NCBI GenBank assembly: GCA_964492245.1
Contig: CAZBJJ010000032.1
Location: forward strand, 1 to 21,822
Length of the DNA stretch: 21,822 bases
Direction of reading: 5' to 3'
Source: CAZBJJ01 sp964492245
GTDB taxonomy: Bacteria; Spirochaetota; Spirochaetia; Treponematales; Breznakiellaceae
Part shown: positions 16,057 to 21,822 of the stretch, piece by piece
Numbering within the stretch: position 1 is the stretch's first letter
How the letters are laid out: each line of letters opens with the position of its first letter
Program-made: the position numbers and the translations under genes
Notes under the pieces: model-generated
Told to the model about the DNA's origin: nothing
The model's database searches: none
Seen by the model: only the letters and a program-made list of their open reading frames with translations

Positions 16057-16887
16057 ATGAAGATACTGAATAGCGAAGAATTACATTCCTTAAAAAAATA
16101 TCTTTTTGGCATTCTGCAAAGCTTCGATGCATTTTGTAATACCCATAATTTTAAATATACTTTATATGCGGGTACCCTGCTCGGGTCAGTCCGCCATGCG
16201 GGCTTTATTCCCTGGGACGACGATATCGATGTGGCAATGCGTCGAGACGAATACCAAAAGTTTTTACAAACTTCAAGTACACAGACACCCGAAGGTTTTT
16301 ACGTTCAGGAGTTTTTTAAAGAGAAATATTATGCCCTGCCCTTTGCCAAATTCACCAAAAAAAATTCTCGTTGGGTTGGACTAGCTGCTCGCCGTGTTAA
16401 AAAAAGTTTTTATATTGATATCGATATTTTCCCCTTGGACTGTCTGCCCAAATATAAGGTTTTACAGATAACTCAATATGCAATTATAGCTTTTTTATCG
16501 CGCATAATTTCTTTAAAGTGTGGCTACATTTTAGATAGAAATATTAAAAAATCAATTTTAGATTTTCTTCTTCTACCTTTTTTTCTTCTTCCAATAAGGA
16601 CCTTAAAATATTTTCTACACCATATTATGACGCGATACAATTACCGTCTGTCCTTGAAAAATTCAAGTCTTAGCTATGTCGGTGGCAGTTATTTTAAAGC
16701 AAGCAACAAAAACACAGATTATTGCACTACGATACCGGGTCGTTTTGAATCTTCTGAATTCCCAATCCCCGAAAAATACGATATAATACTTACTAAATTA
16801 TATGGCAATTATATGTCCCCGCCCCCGGTCGACCAACGGACATCGACGCACCGGGTCGTTTCGTTTTGGATAGGAAAGGATGAATGA
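16057..16887 (+). CDS. LicD-family phospho-alcohol transferase (third of three)
   Basis: This 276-residue canonical LicD protein has AGTLLGSVRHAGF (38-50), IPWDDDIDVAM (51-61) and then YIDIDIFPLD, which supplies the second acidic cluster. It ends with the family-typical LYGNYMSPPPVDQRTSTH region. It is cytoplasmic with one moderately hydrophobic patch at about 141-185 that may be membrane-associated. The ATG at 16057 has an AAGGATG ribosome binding site. It overlaps the next gene by four bases (ATGA). Codons are visibly more AT-rich than in the surrounding transferases, a possible sign of separate acquisition. It is probably a phosphocholine- or phosphoribitol-type transferase. Confidence 0.92.
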   Translation: MKILNSEELHSLKKYLFGILQSFDAFCNTHNFKYTLYAGTLLGSVRHAGFIPWDDDIDVAMRRDEYQKFLQTSSTQTPEGFYVQEFFKEKYYALPFAKFTKKNSRWVGLAARRVKKSFYIDIDIFPLDCLPKYKVLQITQYAIIAFLSRIISLKCGYILDRNIKKSILDFLLLPFFLLPIRTLKYFLHHIMTRYNYRLSLKNSSLSYVGGSYFKASNKNTDYCTTIPGRFESSEFPIPEKYDIILTKLYGNYMSPPPVDQRTSTHRVVSFWIGKDE

Positions 16888-17933
16888 AAAAAACAAGCGA
16901 TGAAATTTTTTCTCCACAATTTTCCATCTTGGTACCTGTGTATAATGTACAAGCTTATCTTGATAGCTGTATTAATTCTGTTTTAAACCAGAGCTATGCC
17001 AATTGGGAACTCGTCTTGGTTAACGATGGCTCTACCGATAGCTCGGCACATATCTGCCAACAATATGCAGATAAGGACTCGCGCATACAGCTTGTACATC
17101 AGGAAAACCGTGGCTTGCTTTCTGCTCGGCGCACTGGCATAAAGCAGGCAAGGGGCGAGTACCTCTTATTTTTAGATTCGGACGACTTCCTTGCCACCGA
17201 TCTTTTAGCTTATCTCCATGCAATTATACAAGAACATGCACATATCGATTTAATTCTCTTCAATTATAAAAAAGTAAATATGTCTGGGCAGTTTATGTAT
17301 GAAAATAAAAACCCCTTTGGAAAGACCGACGAGGTCTATTCAATACATAGAACATTATTGCGAAATACATTTTTAGAAGGCAATAAGCTAAACCCCCTCT
17401 GCCTTAAGGTGGTCCATCGCAAGCTTATGCAAAAAGACCAATGCGATTATTTGCGCTTCGGCCGGCTTATGCAGGCAGAGGACCGTTTGCAGAGCCTGCC
17501 CCTTATTTGGCAGGCCCAGAAGGCGATCTATATCGACAGGGCTTTTTATCATTACCGAACAAACCCCGTTAGCACCAGTTTTAATTTTCGCCGGCAAAAT
17601 TTTGACGACACCTTAAGAGTAGAAATTGAAATGGAACGTTTTTTAATTGCCGCCCAAGCCGAGAATGCTTATGTTACAAAATCCTATGCATATACAATGT
17701 ATGCCATTGTCGGGGCCTATCTGCGCTTAATTTCGTCGAACTCTTTTTCCAGGCTAGAAAAACTTAAAATTATACACGAGGTGCAAAAAAGTTCTGTGTT
17801 TGTCAACGCCAAAAAATGGCTTTCCCTAAAACTGCGCTTCTTCCATTTTTTATTTTCACATAGGCAGATTCGCGTTTTAGATTTTATGGCACAATTAAAT
17901 AAGCTTCGCCTAAAAAAACAGGCCCGCCAATGA
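16884..17933 (+). CDS. GT2-family glycosyltransferase
   Basis: This 349-residue GT-A enzyme has the classic N-terminal module: FSILVPVYNVQAYLDSCI (13-30), NDGSTD (47-52), ENRGLLSARRTGIKQARGEY (74-93) and the metal-binding DSDD (98-101). The C-terminal 120 residues are less conserved and end in a basic, amphipathic tail, consistent with membrane association. It would transfer a sugar from a nucleotide donor with inversion of configuration. The ATG overlaps the LicD stop (ATGA) with AGGAAAGG as ribosome binding site, and its own stop overlaps the start of the cytidylyltransferase gene by four bases, which ties the whole set together as one transcript. Confidence 0.93.
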   Translation: MKKTSDEIFSPQFSILVPVYNVQAYLDSCINSVLNQSYANWELVLVNDGSTDSSAHICQQYADKDSRIQLVHQENRGLLSARRTGIKQARGEYLLFLDSDDFLATDLLAYLHAIIQEHAHIDLILFNYKKVNMSGQFMYENKNPFGKTDEVYSIHRTLLRNTFLEGNKLNPLCLKVVHRKLMQKDQCDYLRFGRLMQAEDRLQSLPLIWQAQKAIYIDRAFYHYRTNPVSTSFNFRRQNFDDTLRVEIEMERFLIAAQAENAYVTKSYAYTMYAIVGAYLRLISSNSFSRLEKLKIIHEVQKSSVFVNAKKWLSLKLRFFHFLFSHRQIRVLDFMAQLNKLRLKKQARQ

Positions 17934-18691
17934 AGAGAATTGCCATTGTTTTAGCTTCTGGCAGTGGGAGGCGCTTTGGCAAACAGCCTGGGCGGGCCGA
18001 CGATTCTGACCTGCCAAAGCAGTTCCTGCCCCTTGCGGGCAAGCCCATCCTCTTGCATAGCCTTAAAGCCTTTGAAGCATCTCCTTTAATTGATGAGCTC
18101 CTTGTTGTTGTGCAAAGGCAATACCTAGAAATGGCAAAAGATCTGATTGCCGCAGAGGATATACAAAAGCCAGTTGCCCTTATTGCCGGTGGCAGGGAGC
18201 GCTACGATTCCTCCTATGCCGGCCTTAAGGCAATCGAGGCCGAGGAGGCCCATGTTTTAATTCACGATGCTGCCAGGCCCCTGGTGTCGCAGGCCATAAT
18301 TGAGCGCTGTGTTTTTGCCCTTAATACTTTTTCTGCCGCCTGCCCGGCCATTGCCTGTAGCGACACCATCGCTACTGTCGTGCAGGGTCCCGCGGGTACC
18401 GAGCTGCTTGCCGGAAGCCTGGAGCGCGCTGCCCTTCGCCAGATGCAGACTCCCCAGGCCTTTAGCAAGAGCCTTTTACTTAAGGCCTTTGGCCTTTTCT
18501 GGGCCGACCCTGCGCGCCAGGCCACCGACGATGCCGGTATTGTACTGCGCTACCTGCCCGAACAGCGCATTGCCATTGTCCCTGGCGAGGCGAGCAATCT
18601 TAAAATTACCCACCCCCACGACCTTGCCCTCGCCGAGCTACTCCTTAATACACCACCAGAGGGTTTTATCGGCCGGGTCCAGGGCCCTTGA
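17930..18691 (+). CDS. ispD: IspD/TarI-family cytidylyltransferase
   Basis: This 253-residue CTP:alcohol-phosphate cytidylyltransferase has LASGSGRRFG (8-17) with an extra loop before LPKQF (28-32), HDAARPLVS (112-120), TDDAGIVLRY (199-208) and NLKITHPHDLALAE (223-236). These match IspD (2-C-methyl-D-erythritol 4-phosphate cytidylyltransferase, MEP pathway), and HDAARP fits IspD better than typical TarI. The related TarI/ISPD branch makes CDP-ribitol. The gene is the last of the LicD/glycosyltransferase operon and overlaps the GT2 gene by four bases, so the product might instead, or also, supply a CDP-alcohol to the LicD proteins. No TarJ-like reductase is in the window. Its last 54 bp overlap the glycoside hydrolase gene on the other strand. 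Confidence 0.9.
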   Translation: MKRIAIVLASGSGRRFGKQPGRADDSDLPKQFLPLAGKPILLHSLKAFEASPLIDELLVVVQRQYLEMAKDLIAAEDIQKPVALIAGGRERYDSSYAGLKAIEAEEAHVLIHDAARPLVSQAIIERCVFALNTFSAACPAIACSDTIATVVQGPAGTELLAGSLERAALRQMQTPQAFSKSLLLKAFGLFWADPARQATDDAGIVLRYLPEQRIAIVPGEASNLKITHPHDLALAELLLNTPPEGFIGRVQGP

Positions 18692-21310
18692 ATCTTCCGC
18701 GGGGACCAAGGCCCCATTGCCAGCCACCGCCCAAAGCCTGCCCGAAAATCCAGGCTCTAACTCTATGCGCGGACTAAAGGCCCAGGCCTCTTGCCGCCCC
18801 CGCATATAAGTGGAGCGAATTTTTTCGATGTTCAGTGGATTGACCAGTCTAGACTCCTTCCTGCCAAGCCTGCCCCGATATTCGCCAAGGGCCTCGCCCG
18901 TGTTGCCCGCCGCAAAGCTGTTTAAAACTAAGCTGTTTTTTCCCTCTTTAAGCAGAATTAAGCAGCCATGTGTGGGGAGGGCTTCTTGCAATTGAAGGCC
19001 AAATACTGTGGGCCCCGGCGCTGTTCTACCTGTTCGCACATTGATATATAAATTTGGCATATCGATAACAAGGCTACCAGCCTTAGTATCTACCGGAAAG
19101 GCCGGCTTTGCCACAATTAAACGGGCAATAAGGCCCTGTAACTCGGCATCCATCCCCCCCGCCTCGCTATTATCTGCGTTTAGGTGCGCCGGTAGATGCG
19201 CCTGCGGCGAGCTGGAAAGCCCCACCCTTGCATACAGCGGCAAACCGGCAGGCGCGCCCAATATATCATAATTGAATAGGCTCCAAGCCCGCGCACTCGG
19301 CAGACGTGCAAGCTCGGTCTCTTTATCCCAAAAAAACGCCACCTCCTCTGCTGCCGGCCCCACAAGGGCCTGCCTAAAAATACGGGCCGCAAAGGGAAGG
19401 GCCGCCACTTTAAGCGGGTCGTGGAGCTGATCAAAATAGCCAGTAATAAAATTCCCCGCATTCGAAAGCTCGGCATCGGCTGAAAAGGGGTATATCATGT
19501 CCCAGTCCTGCCAGGCAGCCCAGGCGGCAAGCACCGGATACATTTCGTAGCGGTACTGATTGGGCCAGGGATGGTCGTACTCCGTTACCGAAAAGGGCTT
19601 TCCTTTAACACGCATAAAAGAAAGGGCGCCCAGGCCCCCGAGCATATGGTCTTTTAAAATGCTTAGGTTGTTGACATAATAGTCCTTCCCATCCCAATCC
19701 TTACCGGGGAAGACCGGGTGGTTCCAATAGCTATGGGCATCAATTATGTCAAAGCGATTCATCTGCTCCACCGTGGCAGAGCCGACAATGCTTCCCACTA
19801 AAAGGGCCTTCACGCCAATATCCTGCTTTAAAAACTCTTGCATCCTCTGCCAGTATTCACCCTCAATATGATAGAGAAAATACAGCCATTCTTTTAAAAG
19901 GGGCTGCGAAAGGCCCGCCCTCTGGCTACTGTAAAAGAGCTTAAAATCCCCTTTTTCTATTGATCCCTGTCCCGCTAAAAGCTTGCCCCCGGGGCGCAAA
20001 GAAATATCCTTAATTTCCACCACCGCGCCAAGGGCTCTTCCAAGGCCCGAAAAATTCAAACGCGCATTGGAATCGGCCCGCAGCTGTACAATATCAAAGT
20101 GATAGCGCTGCCATTTAGGGCCAAGGCTCACCGATGTCTCGAAGCCTAGGCCCTCCCAGGGCTCATGTGCCATGCCAATACCCACGCTTATATCTTGATC
20201 CTTTCCGGCGCTGCCTTTAAGGGCACGGGCTGTAAACTCGAGCGTGTACAGCGAAGCATCCTCGGTAATAAAGCCCCCTTGGTTAAACTGAACATGCCAG
20301 CCCTCTGTCCCCGTCTTTGTTACCTCGATGCGCAAGACCCCCTTGTCCAGGCCCATATTTGCCTGGGCCCCCGCATGGCGTTCCAAGTTCCAGGGTGCCC
20401 GCCCCAATGCTGGCAGCGCCTGTATAAGCTCCTCTCCCAAGGGCTGCGATACATTAAAGGTCTTCGCAAAGGCCTCATCAGTTTTATATTTTTCCCTAAG
20501 ATGCCCCAGCCATCTTGCCTGTAGCCCTTTAAGAAAGACCTCAGGTAGCTCGTCGAGCTGGCGGTTTAGCCAAGCCTGCAATAGCGAGTTTTCGTTGTTT
20601 ATCTCTACCATAACGAGGGCGGGCTCGTCCTTCCAGCGTCGCCCCGTATAGGGATTTACATGCTCGAGCAGTTGCCGCGCATATTCCTGCTGAAGGGCGA
20701 AAAAGGCATCATCCCAAAAACCAATGGCGTGCACCGCCTTCCAATCCTTTACCTCGCCCACCTCCGCAGGAAGGCCATCGTGCCTATTAAATACACGCCC
20801 CACCAATAGGTTCATGTTCAAATAAATACCGTTTTTTATAAGCTCATTGGCAAAAAAATCTAGCCTGTCCAGGGCCCCTGCATCGAGCGTCCTGGTGCTT
20901 CGATTGTAGCTATCTGCCAAAAGCGCCCCAGACCAGGGGGCATCCATATGATGAAATCGAATTATATTAATTCCCAGGGCCGCAAAGCGCTGGGCCAATT
21001 CGCCAGCATCTTTTTTTTCGGGCAAACTCGATATATTGATACCAAAAAAGCGAATACGCTGCCCGCCCAAATATAAATGCCCATCGGATCCGGCGCTCAC
21101 CCGGCCACGGCTGCCGGCCACATGGTCGTTTAAAAAAGCTGCCGAAATAGGCGATGAGGCATCTACATCCTTAACCTGCCAGGGCCAGCCCCTTGTTTCG
21201 GGAATGGTCTGCTGGGCCACAAGATCCTTCCCGCTGGCCATTGCCACCATCAAGATTCCGCCCAGAAGGGCCCTGCGAAAGCTACCCGAAGCCCAAAGGG
21301 TCCCGCCCAT
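18638..21310 (-). CDS. Secreted GH-A/GH5-like glycoside hydrolase with inserted carbohydrate-binding-like domain
   Basis: This protein has about 890 residues from the chosen ATG. A signal sequence (MGGTLWASGSFRRALLGGILMVAMASG) is followed by a TIM-barrel start (IRFFGINISS, NIIRFHHMDAPW). The likely acid/base Glu lies in VEINNENSLLQ and the likely nucleophile Glu in FSVTEYDHPWPNQY (Glu255 and Glu592 when counted from the longer start at 21355). Between these two glutamates lies an insert of about 140 residues (325-460 in the same numbering) with beta-sandwich features, such as WHVQFNQGGFITEDASLYTLEFTARA, resembling CBM4/9-type modules. A beta-rich C-terminal domain follows. The ATG at 21308-21310 has a weak CAGG ribosome binding site and a cleaner signal peptide; the upstream ATG at 21355 adds 15 residues. 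The target polysaccharide is unknown. Confidence 0.85.
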   Translation of the reverse strand: MGGTLWASGSFRRALLGGILMVAMASGKDLVAQQTIPETRGWPWQVKDVDASSPISAAFLNDHVAGSRGRVSAGSDGHLYLGGQRIRFFGINISSLPEKKDAGELAQRFAALGINIIRFHHMDAPWSGALLADSYNRSTRTLDAGALDRLDFFANELIKNGIYLNMNLLVGRVFNRHDGLPAEVGEVKDWKAVHAIGFWDDAFFALQQEYARQLLEHVNPYTGRRWKDEPALVMVEINNENSLLQAWLNRQLDELPEVFLKGLQARWLGHLREKYKTDEAFAKTFNVSQPLGEELIQALPALGRAPWNLERHAGAQANMGLDKGVLRIEVTKTGTEGWHVQFNQGGFITEDASLYTLEFTARALKGSAGKDQDISVGIGMAHEPWEGLGFETSVSLGPKWQRYHFDIVQLRADSNARLNFSGLGRALGAVVEIKDISLRPGGKLLAGQGSIEKGDFKLFYSSQRAGLSQPLLKEWLYFLYHIEGEYWQRMQEFLKQDIGVKALLVGSIVGSATVEQMNRFDIIDAHSYWNHPVFPGKDWDGKDYYVNNLSILKDHMLGGLGALSFMRVKGKPFSVTEYDHPWPNQYRYEMYPVLAAWAAWQDWDMIYPFSADAELSNAGNFITGYFDQLHDPLKVAALPFAARIFRQALVGPAAEEVAFFWDKETELARLPSARAWSLFNYDILGAPAGLPLYARVGLSSSPQAHLPAHLNADNSEAGGMDAELQGLIARLIVAKPAFPVDTKAGSLVIDMPNLYINVRTGRTAPGPTVFGLQLQEALPTHGCLILLKEGKNSLVLNSFAAGNTGEALGEYRGRLGRKESRLVNPLNIEKIRSTYMRGRQEAWAFSPRIELEPGFSGRLWAVAGNGALVPAEDSRALDPADKTLWWCIKE

Positions 21311-21422
21311 GATAAACCTGCCAATTAAGTAATTGGACTTATTAGAGAAAATCATACTTTAAGTATAGGAATTTTTTCTTAAAAGTGTATACCAAAGCAT
21401 ATATATATGGTAGAAAAAACCT

Positions 21423-21822
21423 ATGACAGTAACAAAAGACCGCGTAGTCAGCATCGACTACACTCTCTGCGACCCCCAGGGGCGCGAAATAGACTCCTCT
21501 AAGGATTCCGGCCCCCTTTCCTATTTACATGGACATGGGAATATCATACCCGGCCTGGAAAAAGCGCTGGAAGGCAAAGGCGAAGGCGAAGAGCTAAAAG
21601 TGCTTGTTCCCGCCGAAGAAGCCTATGGCACACGCGATGAGCAGCTGGTTATTAAGGTGCCCCGCGACCGCTTCCAAGGTATAGATGATATTCAAATTGG
21701 CATGCAGTTCGAGGCCGAAACCCAAGAGGGCAACCGCCTGGTTACCATTGTAGAAGTAGGCGATGCCGAGATCGCCATCGATGCCAACCACCCACTGGCC
21801 GGCATGGATTTAGACTTCTCGG
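21423..21822 (+). CDS. SlyD-like FKBP-type peptidyl-prolyl isomerase, cut by the right edge
   Basis: The first 133 residues are visible and the frame is still open at the edge. The protein starts MTVTKDRVVSIDYTLCDPQG, followed by GPLSYLHGHGNIIPGLEKAL (30-49), LKVLVPAEEAYG (58-69), the insert-in-flap region (70-115) and IDANHPLAGMDLDF (119-132). The last of these is the SlyD signature that closes the FKBP fold. Such proteins catalyse prolyl isomerisation and act as chaperones in the cytoplasm; E. coli SlyD also binds metals through a His-rich tail, which would lie outside this window. No strong ribosome binding site precedes the ATG. The gene diverges from the glycoside hydrolase gene with a 112-bp gap. 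Confidence 0.92.
   Translation, partial: MTVTKDRVVSIDYTLCDPQGREIDSSKDSGPLSYLHGHGNIIPGLEKALEGKGEGEELKVLVPAEEAYGTRDEQLVIKVPRDRFQGIDDIQIGMQFEAETQEGNRLVTIVEVGDAEIAIDANHPLAGMDLDFS

Overview
The window looks like a piece of a spirochaete chromosome, most likely a host-associated Treponema-type organism. I infer this from the overall gene set and style: a YbdG-type MscS channel, a Lol-like ABC operon ending in an outer-membrane barrel, LicD-family surface-glycan genes, an IspD and a SlyD-type FKBP. No rRNA or other taxonomic marker is present, so the assignment is an inference.

Layout. (1) Positions 1 to about 3490 are AT-rich and accessory in character. They hold a Phd/VapC-type toxin-antitoxin pair on the minus strand, an IS-like or MITE-like inverted-repeat remnant inside a small truncated ORF, a perfect 17-bp-arm inverted repeat, two copies of a ~155-bp direct repeat that bracket the toxin-antitoxin pair, and an opine-dehydrogenase-family gene. 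(2) Positions 3493-5896 hold a YbdG-like mechanosensitive channel (minus) and a divergent membrane/coiled-coil protein of unknown function (plus), with at most ~20 bp between them. (3) Positions 5949-11798 are a tight five-gene minus-strand operon: ABC ATPase, two MacB/FtsX-type permeases, a LolA-like periplasmic protein and a putative outer-membrane beta-barrel. Together they could form a complete inner-to-outer-membrane lipid or lipoprotein route. (4) Positions 11981-18691 are a seven-gene plus-strand operon: LicD, GT4 glycosyltransferase, fukutin/LicD-like protein, Wzx-like flippase, LicD, GT2 glycosyltransferase and an IspD-family cytidylyltransferase. Most junctions overlap or nearly touch. 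The operon reads as a machine that builds and flips a surface glycan and decorates it with phospho-alcohol groups taken from CDP-activated donors. (5) Positions 18638-21310 (minus) encode a large secreted glycoside hydrolase of the GH-A/GH5-like type with an inserted carbohydrate-binding-like domain; its 3' end overlaps the end of ispD by 54 bp. (6) From 21423 to the right edge there is a truncated SlyD-like peptidyl-prolyl isomerase.

The two most interesting systems are the following. One is the LicD x3 plus IspD-family operon, which resembles in miniature the human ISPD-FKTN-FKRP (CDP-ribitol/phosphoribitol) logic. The other is the ABC/LolA-like/outer-membrane operon, which may be a dedicated trans-envelope export line. 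The antitoxin also carries an in-frame 12-bp tandem repeat between its DNA-binding and toxin-binding parts, which could make it a tunable antitoxin. No tRNA, rRNA, CRISPR array or convincing intrinsic terminator was seen.
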